DNA of 64,000 nucleotides from Deinococcus alpinitundrae (GTDB taxonomy: Bacteria > Deinococcota > Deinococci > Deinococcales > Deinococcaceae), in NCBI RefSeq assembly GCF_009982895.1, contig NZ_WXZL01000007.1, positions 62,001 to 126,000 on the forward strand, in the 5' to 3' direction. Positions within the stretch are counted from its first letter, which is position 1, and each line of letters opens with the position of its first letter. Positions 28,169-42,067 of this stretch are shown here, in pieces. The translations under genes and the position numbers were made by a program. The notes below the pieces were generated by a model. The model was given only the letters and a program-made list of their open reading frames with translations. It was not told the origin of the DNA and searched no databases.

Positions 28169-29596
28169 TCATACGCCGCCCCCCAATCCGTTCATCCAGG
28201 CGCGCACCACCGGCTGCACCAGGGCCAGGGCCGGACCACTGTAAATGCCGAAGAAGATGGCGACGGCCACCGGAGCGCCCAGAATCAGCCAGTCGAGGTC
28301 GCGCAGGTCGTGAGCCAGCACCGCTCCGGCAGGCCGCACCTGCCAGTAGGTCGTCTGGTAAGCGGTGAGGGCGTAGGCAGCGGCGGCGATGGTGGACAGG
28401 CCCGCCAGGAACGCCAGCCAGGGCGACACCTGATACGCGCCGAGCAAAATGCTGAACTCACCGATGAACCCTGCCAGCCCCGGCACGGCGATCGAGGCGA
28501 ACCACAGGGTCATGGTCAGGCCACTGAGCGCTCCGGCCTGGGTCATGATGCCGCCGACTTTGGTGCTGAGACTGCCGACCCGCTCCTGAAGCATTCCGGC
28601 GGCCAGAAACAGCGCCCCGGTGTAGACGTTCTGGAACGCCAGCAAAAACAGCGCGCCGATCATGGCGGTTTCGTTCATGGAGAAGATGCCCAGCCCGACC
28701 AGTCCCATGTGAGATAAACCCGCGTAAGCCAGCAGTCGTTTCCAGTCGGTCTGCGAGAAGGCGATCCAGGCAGCATAGAGGGCGGTGAAGGCCGCCAGCG
28801 CCATCAAGATGGGCCGCAGTTCCAGCATGGCGTCGGGAAACAGGATGACCCCAAACCGGAAGAGGCCGTATGCGCCGACCTTGTAGAGCGTGCCCATCAC
28901 GTCGGCCACACCGCTGTCGTGGTTCTGGGCATGGAAATCGGGCAGCCAGGCGTGCATCGGAAATAGTGGCAACTTGACCGCCATCGCCGCCAGGAACCCC
29001 AAAAAGAGCCAGGTCTGAACCGTGCCCGTGACCGGGTGGGCCTGCAGATCGGCCAGCGCGAAGGTCGGGCTGCCGCCGTAATACTTGACGCCGATAATGG
29101 AGATCAGCATCAGCAGGCTGCCGAACAGCGTGTAAGCGGCGAACTTGATCAGGGCGGCCATCCGGTGTGCCTTGCCGTAAATGGCGAGCATCAGCAGTGC
29201 CGGAATCAGGGCGTCCTCGAAAAACACGTAGAACAAAACGAGGTCGCGCGCGGCGTAGATACCCAGCAGCCCGGTTTCCATCATCAGAATGAGTGAGAGC
29301 ATGGTGCCAGGATTGGGGATGCGCTTCCCGGCGTAGATGATGGCGATCAGGGTCATGAAGGCGGTGACGATGCCGAGCAGCAGGCTCACGCCGTCCATCT
29401 GCACGCTGTAGGTGACGCCCAGCGCCGGAATCCAGTTGATGCTGTAGGCCGACAGCCCGCCCACCGACCAGGACCACAGTCCGCCCGCCAGGGTCAGCCC
29501 CGCCGCCGCGCCCGCGAACTCCTCGCGCCAGCGCACCGGCACCAGGAAAATCAGCAAGCTGGCGAGCACCGGCAGGAAGATGAAAAAGTGAATCAC
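28169..29596 (-). CDS. nuoM: NADH-quinone oxidoreductase subunit M
   Basis: 475-residue antiporter-like proton-pumping subunit with about 14 helices. Family blocks: ARDLVLFYVFFEDALIPALL with the helix-5 Glu, KLPLFPMHAWLPDFHAQ and the lysine-bearing helix 8. The GTG start at 29596 overlaps the nuoL stop (GTGA) and has GGAGG six bases upstream, so translation is coupled. The open frame before it belongs to the nuoL shadow. Confidence 0.95.
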   Translation of the reverse strand: MIHFFIFLPVLASLLIFLVPVRWREEFAGAAAGLTLAGGLWSWSVGGLSAYSINWIPALGVTYSVQMDGVSLLLGIVTAFMTLIAIIYAGKRIPNPGTMLSLILMMETGLLGIYAARDLVLFYVFFEDALIPALLMLAIYGKAHRMAALIKFAAYTLFGSLLMLISIIGVKYYGGSPTFALADLQAHPVTGTVQTWLFLGFLAAMAVKLPLFPMHAWLPDFHAQNHDSGVADVMGTLYKVGAYGLFRFGVILFPDAMLELRPILMALAAFTALYAAWIAFSQTDWKRLLAYAGLSHMGLVGLGIFSMNETAMIGALFLLAFQNVYTGALFLAAGMLQERVGSLSTKVGGIMTQAGALSGLTMTLWFASIAVPGLAGFIGEFSILLGAYQVSPWLAFLAGLSTIAAAAYALTAYQTTYWQVRPAGAVLAHDLRDLDWLILGAPVAVAIFFGIYSGPALALVQPVVRAWMNGLGGGV

Positions 29597-31503
29597 AAAC
29601 CGCCTCCGATGGCTTTGAGAGCCCAGTACCCGACGATCAGGGCGGTGCCGAGCAGCATGCTCAGGGCGTAGGCCCGCACGAAGCCGCTTTGCCAGATGGT
29701 GACGAGCCAGCCGGGCGCGCCGACGTTGCTGACGATGCCGTTCATGGCTCCGTCCACGCCGTTGTCTACGGTGTCGAGACCGCGCGAGATGACCTTGCTG
29801 CCGTTGCCGACGACGGCGGTGTACAGCCGGTCGAGGTAGAGCGCCTGAAAGCTGAACTGACCCAGCGGCCCGACTTGCAGGGCGCGGCGACGGTGTTCGT
29901 AAAAGGCCCAGCCGAGGCCCGCCAGCGCGACAGCCACCGCAATCAAGGTGGCGAGCCACTCGGTACTTGCCAGAATCTCGTGTTCGTGAACGGGAATGGC
30001 CCGGCCCAGAAAGTTGTCGAGAACGTGCCCGCCGCCCAGGAACGAAGGCACGTTGAGGAAGCCGCCCACCGTCGCCAGCGCCGCCAGAATGCCCAGCGGC
30101 GCGCTCAGCACGGCGTCGCCGTCATGCGGGTGCAGCTTGGTGTCGCCCCGGTACTCGCCGCGCCACACCAGGAAATACCAGCGGCCCATGTAGAAGGCGG
30201 TCAGGAAAGCGACGAACAAGCCGATCAGGTACAGCGGAATGTTCTGGGCGAAGGCCGAGGCCAGAATGCCGTCCTTGGAGAAGAAGCCCGCGAAGATCGG
30301 GATGCCGGAAATCGCCAGCACGCCGATCAGACTGACGATGTGGGTAAACGGCATACTTTTGGCCAGCCCGCCCATCTTGCGCACATCCTGCTCTTCGTGC
30401 AGCGCGTGGATAACCGCGCCCGCCGCCAGGAACAGCAGCGCCTTGAAGAAGGCGTGGGTGACGAGGTGGAAAATGGCCGCCGTGTAGCTGTGCAACCCCA
30501 CCGCCAGGAACATGTAGCCGAGCTGCGAAACGGTGGAGTACGCCAGGATCTTCTTGATGTCGGTCTGGTTGAGCGCCGAGAGTGCGCCGTAGAGCGCAGT
30601 GAGGCCACCTGCCCAGGCCACCCACATCGAAGCGCCGGGAGCCAGATCGTAGAAGAAGTTGCTGCGGGCGATCAGGTACACGCCCGCCGTGACCATGGTG
30701 GCCGCGTGAATCAGCGCCGAAACGGGGGTCGGACCCGCCATCGCGTCGGGCAGCCAGGTGGTGAGCGGGAGTTGACCGCTCTTGCCGACTGCGCCAACCA
30801 AGAGGAAGAGGCAGATCAGTTCGATCAGGGGCCGCGAGGTGACCGCCAGCGTGCCTTCCTGTCCGGCCAGTTCGGGAATGACCAGCGTACCGAACACCTT
30901 GTAGATCAGGAACATGCCCAGCATGAAGCCCAGATCGCCGATGCGGTTCATGATGAACGCCTTGCGGGCGGCGTTGGAGTTGTTGACCCCATCGGCGGCG
31001 TTGTGGTCCTTGTGTCCAGCGAACCAGAAGCCGATCAGCAGGTAGCTGGCCATGCCCACGCCTTCCCAGCCGACGAACATCAGCGGGTAGGAATCGGCCA
31101 GCACCAGAATCAGCATCATGGCGACGAAGAAGTTCAGTAAAGCGAAGAAGCGAGTGAAGCGGGCGTCCTCGCGCATGTAGCTGATGGAATAGACGTGAAT
31201 CAGAAAGCCGACGCCAGTAATCACTAAAGTCATGACCGACGAGAGCTGATCAAGGTAGAAGCCGACGTTGAGGTTGGCCGAGACGCCACCGGTGCCGAGC
31301 GCCATGTTGGGCAGCCAGGTCCAGAGGGTTTCGTGGGCGGGAACGTCACTGAGACCGAAGAACCGAACGAGCGCCACGACGAAGGCCGCGCCGATGAAGC
31401 CGGAGCCGAGCCAGCCGCCGGAGGTGCCGGAAAACCAGCGGCCCCCCACGATGAGCAGTAGGAAACCGATGAGCGGCAGGAGGGGAAGCCAGTAGAGTGC
31501 CAT
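29593..31503 (-). CDS. nuoL: NADH-quinone oxidoreductase subunit L
   Basis: 636-residue largest antiporter-like subunit, with about 16 helices including the long lateral helix at the C-terminus that clamps the membrane arm. Signature blocks: FVGWEGVGMASYLLIGFW, SGQLPLTTWLPDAMAGPTPVSALIHAATMVTAGVYL (shortened here in meaning to the helix 7-8 Lys/His region) and AFFKALLFLAAG. The ATG at 31503 lies four bases after the nuoK stop. Confidence 0.96.
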   Translation of the reverse strand: MALYWLPLLPLIGFLLLIVGGRWFSGTSGGWLGSGFIGAAFVVALVRFFGLSDVPAHETLWTWLPNMALGTGGVSANLNVGFYLDQLSSVMTLVITGVGFLIHVYSISYMREDARFTRFFALLNFFVAMMLILVLADSYPLMFVGWEGVGMASYLLIGFWFAGHKDHNAADGVNNSNAARKAFIMNRIGDLGFMLGMFLIYKVFGTLVIPELAGQEGTLAVTSRPLIELICLFLLVGAVGKSGQLPLTTWLPDAMAGPTPVSALIHAATMVTAGVYLIARSNFFYDLAPGASMWVAWAGGLTALYGALSALNQTDIKKILAYSTVSQLGYMFLAVGLHSYTAAIFHLVTHAFFKALLFLAAGAVIHALHEEQDVRKMGGLAKSMPFTHIVSLIGVLAISGIPIFAGFFSKDGILASAFAQNIPLYLIGLFVAFLTAFYMGRWYFLVWRGEYRGDTKLHPHDGDAVLSAPLGILAALATVGGFLNVPSFLGGGHVLDNFLGRAIPVHEHEILASTEWLATLIAVAVALAGLGWAFYEHRRRALQVGPLGQFSFQALYLDRLYTAVVGNGSKVISRGLDTVDNGVDGAMNGIVSNVGAPGWLVTIWQSGFVRAYALSMLLGTALIVGYWALKAIGGGL

Positions 31504-31507
31504 TCAA

Positions 31508-31816
31508 CTACCCCTTGAGGGACGCCAGATCGTCCACGTTGGTGGTTTCGCGTTTGCGGAAAATCGCCACGATAATCGCCAGCCCAATCGCCACTTCGGC
31601 GGCGGCCAGCGTCATCACGATGAAGACCGCCGTCTGGCCGACCAGATCGCCCCAGGCACGGGCGAAAGCCACCAGTGAGAGGTTGGCGGCGTTGAGCATC
31701 AGCTCGACTGACAAAAAGACCATGATGGCAGTGCGCCGCGTCAGCACACCGATCATGCCCAGTGCAAACAGGATGCCCGACAGGGCGATGTAGTAGGAGG
31801 TGGGAACAGATTCCAT
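31508..31816 (-). CDS. nuoK: NADH-quinone oxidoreductase subunit K
   Basis: 102-residue three-helix membrane subunit. The two buried glutamates needed for proton transfer are present ([11 protein letters not shown] in helix 2 and [11 protein letters not shown] in helix 3). It begins one base after the nuoJ stop codon and has the normal family length. Confidence 0.96.
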   Translation of the reverse strand: MESVPTSYYIALSGILFALGMIGVLTRRTAIMVFLSVELMLNAANLSLVAFARAWGDLVGQTAVFIVMTLAAAEVAIGLAIIVAIFRKRETTNVDDLASLKG

Positions 31817-31817
31817 C

Positions 31818-32372
31818 TCAGGCCACCTCCCCTTCCAGCCTTGCGGCTCCCGGTTGCGTCTGCGGGTCGGCTTGCACGGCGGGGCGCTGCACCAGGGCCA
31901 CTGAGCCGACCACCGCGACCAGCAGCAAAATGCTGACCGCCTCGAACGGCAGCAGAAAGCGGGTCAGCAGGGTCTCACCGACCGGGCCGGGAGCGCCGTT
32001 GGCCAGCGCAGCGGTGCTCTCCGCCAGCGGGCGCGGGTCTTTGTAGGTAAAGGCCAGAATGGCGAACGCGCCCGCCAGGATGGCCCCGCCCACACCCGCC
32101 AGCGGCGCGATGAAGGGCAGCGGGTTGGCGTCCTCCACCGGGCGGTTGGCGTCAAGCAACATGATGACGAAGAGAAACAACACCATCACCGCGCCCGCGT
32201 AGACGATGACCTGGGTCGCCGCCAGAAACGAGGCGTTGAGGGTGGCGTAGAGGCCCGCCACCATCAGCAGGGTCCCGACCAGCCCCAACGAGGCGTGAAC
32301 CGCGTTGCGCACCGAGATGGTGATGATGCCGCCTACCAAGGTCAGCAGGGAAAGCACGAGAAAAGTGATCAT
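31818..32372 (-). CDS. nuoJ: NADH-quinone oxidoreductase subunit J
   Basis: 184-residue membrane subunit with five helices; the [19 protein letters not shown] helix 3, which contains the pi-bulge important for coupling, is intact. The ATG overlaps the nuoI stop (ATGA). The C-terminal 25 residues after the last helix are polar and variable. Confidence 0.96.
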   Translation of the reverse strand: MITFLVLSLLTLVGGIITISVRNAVHASLGLVGTLLMVAGLYATLNASFLAATQVIVYAGAVMVLFLFVIMLLDANRPVEDANPLPFIAPLAGVGGAILAGAFAILAFTYKDPRPLAESTAALANGAPGPVGETLLTRFLLPFEAVSILLLVAVVGSVALVQRPAVQADPQTQPGAARLEGEVA

Positions 32373-32908
32373 GTCGGGTACTTCACCCCTTCCAGTTCGG
32401 CGCGCGGGCCGCCCTCCACCTTGAAGCCGGTGCGCACCGCCTGGTGCTTGCGGGCCGCCTCACGGCGCTGCGGAATCGAGCCGTCCACGCCCACCAGCAT
32501 GTCTTCCTTGGCGTACACGAAGTCGCGGTAGCGGTAATCGGCCATCTCGAATTCGTTGCCCATGACCACCGCGCCGGTCGGGCAGGCTTCCTCGCACATC
32601 CCGCAGAAGATGCAGCGGAGCATGTTGATCTCATAGACGCTGGCGTAGCGCTCGCCGGGCGAGGTGGGGTGGGCCGGGTCGTTCTCGGCGGCCTCCACAT
32701 AAATGGCGTAGGCCGGGCAGGCGGCGGCGCACAGCGAGCAGCCGATGCACTTCTCCAGGCCGGTGCCGGGGTGGCGGGTCAGCACGTGCCTTCCGCGAAA
32801 GCGCGGCTTGATGGAGGCCCGCTGCTCGGGATAACTGACGGTGACGGGCTTGGTAAACAGCTTGCCGAGCGTGACGCCCATGCCCTTGGCGAGTTCTAGA
32901 ACGCCCAT
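32369..32908 (-). CDS. nuoI: NADH-quinone oxidoreductase subunit I (two 4Fe-4S clusters)
   Basis: 179-residue ferredoxin-type subunit of the connecting arm. [12 protein letters not shown] and [12 protein letters not shown] supply the ligands of clusters N6a and N6b. I start at the ATG at 32908, where GGAGG lies six bases upstream, rather than the longer open frame. It begins 35 bases after nuoH. Confidence 0.96.
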   Translation of the reverse strand: MGVLELAKGMGVTLGKLFTKPVTVSYPEQRASIKPRFRGRHVLTRHPGTGLEKCIGCSLCAAACPAYAIYVEAAENDPAHPTSPGERYASVYEINMLRCIFCGMCEEACPTGAVVMGNEFEMADYRYRDFVYAKEDMLVGVDGSIPQRREAARKHQAVRTGFKVEGGPRAELEGVKYPT

Positions 32909-32943
32909 TGAAAACCTCCGGTAAAGCTGTCGAAGCAAAACAT

Positions 32944-34118
32944 TCAGTCGCCTCCCAGCGGCCGGGTCGCCGCCGGGCGCTCGGCGTCGGGGCGGTGGGT
33001 GGGGGTGTTCCACAGCTTGCGGGCGCGGTCACTCAGGACGACCAGCAGCACGAAGCCGATGAGGCCCAGAAGCGCCAACGGCCACAGCCCGGCAGACCGA
33101 AAGTAGGTCAGGTAAAAGCCGGTGACGATGGTGTTGGTCAGCGCCAGCGGGAAGATCAGCTTCCAGCCGAAGCGCATCAGCTGGTCGTAGCGCAGCCTCG
33201 GCAGGGTGGCCCGCACCCAGATGAACACGAACAGAAAAAAGGCGATCTTGAGAATCAGCCAGATGAACGGCCAGTTGGAGATGCCGGGGATGACGCCTTC
33301 CAGAAAGACCGGCCCCTTGTAGCCGCCGAAAAACAGCGTGCTCATCAGCGCCGAGGCGGTGATCATATTGACGTACTCGGCCATCTGAAAGAGTGCCCAC
33401 TTGATCGCCGAGTACTCGGTGAGGTAGCCCGCCACCAGTTCCTGCTCGGCCTCGGGGAGGTCGAAGGGGGTGCGGTTGACTTCGGCAAAGCTGCTGACCA
33501 GAAAGGTGGCGAAGGCGAAGAGCTGAAAGATGATCAGCCAGCCATTGTTGGCCTGCCAACCCACGATGGACTGAAACGAGGCGCTGCCCACCAGCATCAG
33601 GATGCCCAGGATGCTCAGGCCCATGCCGAGTTCGTAGGAGATGATCTGCGCCGCGCTGCGCAGGCCACCCAGCAGCGGGTACTTGGACCCCGAGGCCCAG
33701 CCGCCCAGGAAGATGCCGTAGACGCCCATGCTGGTGATCGCCAGCAGACCGATGACGCCCACGTCCAGCTTGTAGACCCAGGGATCGAGGCCGAAGAAGC
33801 TCCCGGCGGGGCCAGCCGGAATGCCACCAAAAGCGGTCAGCGCACAGGTGATGGCGATCAAGGGGGCCAGGGTGTAAACCAGCTGATCGGCCTTGGTGAT
33901 CCGCAAGTCTTCCTTGAAGATGCTCTTGACGGCGTCGGCCAGCGGTTGCAGCAGCCCCAGCGGCCCGACGCGGTTGGGACCCCAGCGAATCTGCATACGG
34001 GCCAGCAGGCGGCGCTCCACCAGGGTCATGTAAGCGAATGTAGTCAGCAGGCCAAAGGCCACCAGCACGCCCTTGACCACCGTCCACAGCAAATCCAGCC
34101 ACCAGGCGGTGTCAGGCA

Positions 34119-34119
<1 letters not shown>
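32944..34119 (-). CDS. nuoH: NADH-quinone oxidoreductase subunit H
   Basis: 391-residue membrane subunit at the quinone cavity, with about eight helices. The conserved loops [27 protein letters not shown] and [14 protein letters not shown], rich in the charged residues lining the quinone channel, are all present. Its ATG shares one base with the nuoG stop (TGATG). The C-terminal tail of about 25 polar residues is longer than in many homologues. Confidence 0.96.
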
Positions 34120-36274
<2,155 letters not shown>

Positions 36275-36278
<4 letters not shown>

Positions 36279-36340
36279 AGGTGGCCTCCAGCGGCGGGTG
36301 AAGTGAGGGCCGCGAATGTCCCTGTCTGCTTAGCCTTCAC
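36275..36340 (-). CDS. Possible 21-codon micro-ORF between nuoF and nuoG
   Basis: A GTG overlapping the nuoF stop (GTGA) opens a frame of 21 codons that ends on a TGA overlapping the nuoG ATG (ATGA). It fills the 58-base gap exactly. There is only a weak AGGTGG upstream and no recognisable peptide. It may simply be chance in a short GC-rich gap. Confidence 0.2.
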
Positions 36341-37671
36341 GCTTCCCGCCACCTTTTGCGTGCTGGATAGATCGGCTTGCCGGTGGTTGCCAGCGCGTCG
36401 TATTCGTCGCGGAACAGCTTGATGCTGCTCATCACGGGCGAGAGACAGGCGTCGGCCAGGGCACAGAACGAGCGTCCGCCGATGTTGTCGCACATGTCCA
36501 GAATCAGCTGCACGTCGCCGGGCTGCCCCTGGCCGCGCACCTGCTTTTCGTACATTCGGACCATCCAGCTGCCGATGCCCTCGCGGCAGGGTGTGCACTT
36601 GCCGCAGGACTCGTGGGCATAAAAGCGCACGATGTTCCAGGTGGCGTTGACGATGCAGTCGGCCTTGGGAATCAGGGTGACGCCGCCGGTGCCGAGCGAA
36701 CTGCCCGCCGCCGCCAGCGCCTCATAATCCATACCGGTGTCGAGAATCGCCTCGGTGTAGGGCAGCATCATGCAGCTGCTGCCGCCGGGGATAATCACCT
36801 TGATGTCTTCCAGCGGCCCACCGGCCCAGTCGAAAATCAGCTCGCGGAAGGTGGTACCCAGCGGCAACTCGTAAATGCCGGGCCGGGCGACGGGGCCGGA
36901 AATCTGAAACAGCTTGGTACCCTTGCTCTTCTCGGTGCCCATACCCGCGTGCCATTCCCAGCCGTATTTCAGAATCTGGGTGGCGGCGCAGAAGGTCTCG
37001 ACATTGTTGATGGTGGTAGGGAGCCCGTAGAGGCCTGAAGCGGCGGGAAACGGCGGCTTGAGGCGCGGATTGGCTCGCAGGCCCTCCAGGCTGTTCATCA
37101 GTGCGGTTTCCTCGCCGCAGATGTACGCACCCGCGCCCCGGTGAACCTGAAGGTCGAAGTCGAAGCCGCTGCCGAGAATGTTCTTGCCCAGGAATCCGGC
37201 TTCCCGCGCCTCGACGATGGCGGCCCGGATGCGCTCAGCGGCCTGCACATACTCGCCCCGGATGTAGATGTAGCCCAGAGAAGCCCGCATGGCAAACCCA
37301 CCGATGATCATGCCCTCGATGAGCTGGTGGGGGTCTTCCGACATCAGGTAGCGGTCCTTGAAGGTGCCGGGTTCGGACTCGTCGGCGTTGCACAAAATCA
37401 GGTGCGGCTTGCCGTCGTTGAGCGGCATGAACGACCACTTGAGGCCGGTGGCAAAGCCCGCGCCGCCGCGTCCGCGCAGGCCCGACTTCTTGACCTCGTC
37501 GATGACGGCGTCGTTGCCGATGGCAAAGGCCCGCTGCACTGCCTGATAGCCGCCCGACAGCAGATAACTCTGAAGCGTCCAGCTTTCGGGGCGGCCCACG
37601 TTGGCGTACAGTGTCGGCGCAAAGCGCGGGTCTTTGGCGCTGGTAATCGGTCTGGGGGGAGCGATGGTCAT
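36337..37671 (-). CDS. nuoF: NADH-quinone oxidoreductase subunit F
   Basis: 444-residue NADH-binding subunit, where electrons enter through FMN. Seen: [16 protein letters not shown] (FMN/NADH site near residue 65), [11 protein letters not shown] (NADH binding) and the N3 cluster ligands [12 protein letters not shown] followed by a further Cys about 40 residues later (SFCALADA). The ATG overlaps the nuoE stop. Confidence 0.97.
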   Translation of the reverse strand: MTIAPPRPITSAKDPRFAPTLYANVGRPESWTLQSYLLSGGYQAVQRAFAIGNDAVIDEVKKSGLRGRGGAGFATGLKWSFMPLNDGKPHLILCNADESEPGTFKDRYLMSEDPHQLIEGMIIGGFAMRASLGYIYIRGEYVQAAERIRAAIVEAREAGFLGKNILGSGFDFDLQVHRGAGAYICGEETALMNSLEGLRANPRLKPPFPAASGLYGLPTTINNVETFCAATQILKYGWEWHAGMGTEKSKGTKLFQISGPVARPGIYELPLGTTFRELIFDWAGGPLEDIKVIIPGGSSCMMLPYTEAILDTGMDYEALAAAGSSLGTGGVTLIPKADCIVNATWNIVRFYAHESCGKCTPCREGIGSWMVRMYEKQVRGQGQPGDVQLILDMCDNIGGRSFCALADACLSPVMSSIKLFRDEYDALATTGKPIYPARKRWREA

Positions 37672-38297
37672 GGTTGTTTCCCGTTGGCGGCGTGGGTCAG
37701 CGGGTAGAGGGCATCGGTGCTGCCGCCTGCTGCTTCACCGCTGGAAAGAGACTGGCGTCCGTCCTCGGCCACGACCACCGGCACCGGATGGTGATCGACC
37801 GCCGGTGCGCTGCCCAGCCGCATGGCCTGCAGCAGCGCGTCGCAGCGGGTGCGGGTGACCGATTCGTAATAACCGTCGTCGCCCAGCTGCATCACCGGCG
37901 CGGTGCCGCAACTGCCCAGGCACTCGACTTTCTGCACACTGAACATTCCGTCCGGCGTGACCTCGCCCGGCTGCACATCCAGCGTCTCGACCAGGTAATC
38001 CCACAGCTCGTCGCTGCCCGAAAGCGCACACATCAGCGTAGAGCAGACCTGAAGGTGGTATTTGCCGGTGGGCAGGGTGTGGTAGGTCGAATAAAAGCTC
38101 ATGACGGAGCGGACTTCGGTGGCCGTCGAGCCAATCAGGGCGGCGATCTCGTCCATCCGTGACTCGTGAATGAAACCCTCGGCGTCCTGCACTTCCCGCA
38201 ACAGCGGCATCAAGGCCGAACGTTTGCCCTGCGGCGAGTCGGGGTAGCGGCTGAGAATATCGGCCACCAGTTCGGATTTGTCGGCGAAGTAACTCAA
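37668..38297 (-). CDS. nuoE: NADH-quinone oxidoreductase subunit E
   Basis: 209-residue thioredoxin-fold subunit carrying the 2Fe-2S cluster N1a; the ligands are CSTLMC and ECLGSCG. A C-terminal tail of about 40 residues (after AMRLGSAP) goes beyond the usual length and is low in structure. The start is TTG at 38297, with an excellent GGGAGG six bases upstream and overlapping the stop of the small membrane protein gene (TTGA). Confidence 0.95.
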   Translation of the reverse strand: MSYFADKSELVADILSRYPDSPQGKRSALMPLLREVQDAEGFIHESRMDEIAALIGSTATEVRSVMSFYSTYHTLPTGKYHLQVCSTLMCALSGSDELWDYLVETLDVQPGEVTPDGMFSVQKVECLGSCGTAPVMQLGDDGYYESVTRTRCDALLQAMRLGSAPAVDHHPVPVVVAEDGRQSLSSGEAAGGSTDALYPLTHAANGKQP

Positions 38298-38749
38298 GTA
38301 AAGCCTCCCAAATGACGCAGCAGATGTAAGTATCTCAGTGCCGTGATGATGGCCAGCAAGCTGCTGAGCGCCTCGGCCACCATCAGCACTTTCTCAGGCC
38401 AGGCATTGATGCTGCCGAGAAAGACCAAGCTGGATAGGCCCGGAATCACGGCCAAAAACGCACCGAAAGGCAGCAAAAAACGTCCGTAACGCACAAACCC
38501 GTCGTTTGGTTTCAGCGGCCTCGGTTTGAAGATGAGTGCCACCAAGCATAACCCCGCCGCCAGGCCCAGTGTCAGGACCGCCAAAACGGCCAATTGGGTC
38601 GGCCAGGAGAGGGGCCAGTCTTCCAGCAGCCAAGTCAGACTCCACAAGTCGAGGGCCAGGAGCAGCAGCACCGGCAAAACGCCCAGCAAGACGTCCAGAA
38701 CCAGCCGTCGCGGCTCGGTTGGACCGGCTTGAAGTGCAGCAGGCTGCAT
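38294..38749 (-). CDS. Four-helix membrane protein inside the nuo operon
   Basis: 151-residue membrane protein of unknown function with four predicted helices (about residues 19-38, 52-72, 90-112 and 118-140) and basic loops (IFKPRPLKPNDG). It is not a nuo subunit. GGGAG lies nine bases before the ATG. The stop overlaps the nuoE TTG start, so translation of nuoE may depend on it. Its insertion with a DinB-like gene between nuoD and nuoE is unusual. Confidence 0.8.
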   Translation of the reverse strand: MQPAALQAGPTEPRRLVLDVLLGVLPVLLLLALDLWSLTWLLEDWPLSWPTQLAVLAVLTLGLAAGLCLVALIFKPRPLKPNDGFVRYGRFLLPFGAFLAVIPGLSSLVFLGSINAWPEKVLMVAEALSSLLAIITALRYLHLLRHLGGFT

Positions 38750-38755
38750 TTCTCT

Positions 38756-39129
38756 TCACTCCCTCCAGACCGGCCAGGTGGCCCTTTCCAGCGCCGATAT
38801 CTGCTCGGCACTGTGCCCACCCTGCCGCAGCAGCGTCATCAACTGGCCCCGGTGGTGCGCGTCGTGAACGAGGGTGTGCTGCATGAAATGCACCGGATGG
38901 CTCTCGTAATGGCCCTCGAAGTTCCGGCCTTCGCTGAGCGCGTCCTCAACAGCGGCCAGCACGGCGGCGTCGCTCTCGGTGAAGGCCCGGCGCAATTCGC
39001 TGATGTCGCGGGTCATCAGCGTGTTGTTCGGTCCCAGCTCGAAGTCAATCGCGTCGGCGTGGGCAGGCGAGATTTCACTCAGCCAGTCCTTGCGAAAGCC
39101 CGCCATGTGAGCGAGCTGATCCGCGACGC

Positions 39130-39133
<4 letters not shown>
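38756..39133 (-). CDS. Short DinB-like protein inside the nuo operon
   Basis: 125-residue DinB-superfamily protein: first helix His (QLAHMAGF, residue 9) and the later [15 protein letters not shown] segment with the His pair. Compared with the DinB protein at 8367-8804, where the first His is residue 39, about 30 N-terminal residues are missing, so the first helix is cut. The GTG start at 39133 overlaps the nuoD stop (GTGA), and no longer start is available in this frame. It may be a shortened but functional form or a decayed gene kept by coupling. Confidence 0.75.
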
Positions 39134-40427
<1,294 letters not shown>

Positions 40428-40431
<4 letters not shown>

Positions 40432-40496
40432 GCTGTCACCTCGGTCCAGAAACGAATCCCCCCGACCAGCGCGCCGCCCCGCTTCAAACGCTTCAT
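40428..40496 (-). CDS. Possible 22-codon micro-ORF between nuoC and nuoD
   Basis: An ATG overlapping the nuoC stop (ATGA) with GGAGG six bases upstream opens a frame of 22 codons (MKRLKRGG, later IRFWTEVTA). It ends on a TGA that overlaps the nuoD ATG (ATGA). The strong ribosome binding site and the overlaps at both ends make real translation plausible. The peptide is basic and has no known relative. It could serve only to carry ribosomes on to nuoD. Confidence 0.4.
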
Positions 40497-41161
40497 TTCG
40501 GTCCTCCCTCCGGCATCACCGGCGGCTCCATCTCGCGGGTCCCACCTTTGCGCAGGCTGCCGCGCCAGCCAGTCAGGCCCGCACTCTGGCCGGTCATGCC
40601 GGCCCGAAACGTCGGCGGATCGATAAAGCGCCCGTCACGAAAGAGCGTGGGCGTTTCCTCGATCGGAAAGTCCTTGCGCAGCGGGTGACCTTCCAGATCG
40701 TCGGGCGTCAGAATTTTGCGCAGATCGGGGTGGTTATCGAACACCACGCCCATCAGGTCGTAGACCTCGCGCTCCAGATAGTTGGCCGACTTCCACACCG
40801 GAAAGAGGCTCGGCAGCGACTCGCCGTCGCGGAGCCAGACGCGCAGAAACAGGCGGCGGTGGTCGTAGGGGTGATAGACGTTGTAGAGCACGCTGAAGCG
40901 CTGGGGACGCGGCTGCACATACGCGCCGTAATCCACGCCGACCACGTCCATCAGCATGAAGCCTGCCGTCTTGAGCTTCCCAGCGACGGCTTCCAGATCA
41001 CCTGCGGTGACGAGCGCCGTCGGCTCGGCGGCGTCCTCTGCTTTCAGGCCCAACGTCTGAACGAGCTGGGCCACCGGGTCAGGTCTGGCCATCGCAGGCG
41101 TCTCGGTGGCCCCACCACCCACCGTGAACACGACCTGGTCCTTGCCGCCTAGCGCGTCCAT
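40493..41161 (-). CDS. nuoC: NADH-quinone oxidoreductase subunit C
   Basis: 222-residue 30-kDa-type subunit. The block [16 protein letters not shown]...[24 protein letters not shown] is the family signature. The ATG at 41161 lies 13 bases inside the end of nuoB; the longer open frame is a shadow of nuoB. The C-terminal 45 residues (after IDPPTFRAG) are extra relative to many homologues. Confidence 0.93.
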   Translation of the reverse strand: MDALGGKDQVVFTVGGGATETPAMARPDPVAQLVQTLGLKAEDAAEPTALVTAGDLEAVAGKLKTAGFMLMDVVGVDYGAYVQPRPQRFSVLYNVYHPYDHRRLFLRVWLRDGESLPSLFPVWKSANYLEREVYDLMGVVFDNHPDLRKILTPDDLEGHPLRKDFPIEETPTLFRDGRFIDPPTFRAGMTGQSAGLTGWRGSLRKGGTREMEPPVMPEGGPK

Positions 41162-41685
41162 GCGTCCACCATCGGCAGTTGATTGCCGAGCTGATCGAAG
41201 GCCTCGCCGCGCACTTTCTTCTGAAGCTGCATCACAGCGAAGATAAGCGCCTCGGGCCGGGGCGGGCAGCCCGGCACGAAGATGTCCACCGGCACCACGC
41301 TGTCCACGTTCTGCACGACGGCGTAGTTGTTGAACATGCCGCCACTGCTGGCGCAGGCCCCCATGCTGATGACCCATTTGGGATCGGGCATCTGGTCGTA
41401 GACGCGGCGCATGATCGGGGCCATCTTCTTGCTGAGCCGCCCGGCCACGATCATCACGTCGGCCTGGCGGGGTGAGGCGCGAAACACCTCCGAGCCGAAG
41501 CGCGCCAGATCGTTGCGCCCATCGGTGGCGCTCATCATCTCGATGGCGCAGCAGGCCAGGCCGAAGGTGGCGGGCCACAGCGAATTGCTGCGCCCCCAGG
41601 CCACCAGTTTTTCCAAGCTGGAAAAGAGGATGCCCTCGGATTCCAGTTCCTGCCAGTCACGTTCAAAGAGTTCTTTTAGTGGCAT
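41149..41685 (-). CDS. nuoB: NADH-quinone oxidoreductase subunit B
   Basis: 178-residue PSST-type subunit holding cluster N2, the last centre before quinone. The ligands are the adjacent Cys pair in LACCAIEMM, the Cys of [10 protein letters not shown] and that of [10 protein letters not shown]. Normal length. It begins 28 bases after nuoA. Confidence 0.97.
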   Translation of the reverse strand: MPLKELFERDWQELESEGILFSSLEKLVAWGRSNSLWPATFGLACCAIEMMSATDGRNDLARFGSEVFRASPRQADVMIVAGRLSKKMAPIMRRVYDQMPDPKWVISMGACASSGGMFNNYAVVQNVDSVVPVDIFVPGCPPRPEALIFAVMQLQKKVRGEAFDQLGNQLPMVDAWTR

Positions 41686-41713
41686 CCGAAGCCTCCCGGC
41701 GCAGAAAAGACGT

Positions 41714-42067
41714 TCAGTTCCATTCCAGTACGCCCTTTTTCAGAATGTAGAAGTAGCCCACCAGCACCAGAATCACGAAGGTCACCATTTCCCAGAAGGC
41801 GAAGGCACCCACGTTCTGATATGCCACCGCCAGCGGGTAAAAAAAGGCCGTCTCGATGTCGAACACGATAAACAGCATGGCGACGAGGTAAAAATGCACC
41901 GGGAAGCGTTCGCGGCCCGTGCCTTCGGGGTCGTTGCCGCTTTCGTACGGCATCAATTTGCTGGCGCTGGGCTTCTTTGGCCCCAGCAGAATGCTGACCA
42001 CCACCGCCAGCACGCCGATGCCGCCCGCAATCAGCAGCATCACGATCAGGTGCGCGAATTCACTCAT
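41714..42067 (-). CDS. nuoA: NADH-quinone oxidoreductase subunit A
   Basis: 117-residue three-helix membrane subunit. The loop between helices 1 and 2 has the conserved [10 protein letters not shown] segment (Cys in other bacteria is Asn here, as is common) and helix 2 contains [19 protein letters not shown] precedes the ATG. It is the first gene of the operon. Confidence 0.96.
   Translation of the reverse strand: MSEFAHLIVMLLIAGGIGVLAVVVSILLGPKKPSASKLMPYESGNDPEGTGRERFPVHFYLVAMLFIVFDIETAFFYPLAVAYQNVGAFAFWEMVTFVILVLVGYFYILKKGVLEWN

Noticed and set aside
36279..36336. A promoter within the nuo operon between nuoF and nuoG
   Set aside because: No -10/-35 pair is visible and the gap is only 58 bases; coupling explains expression better.
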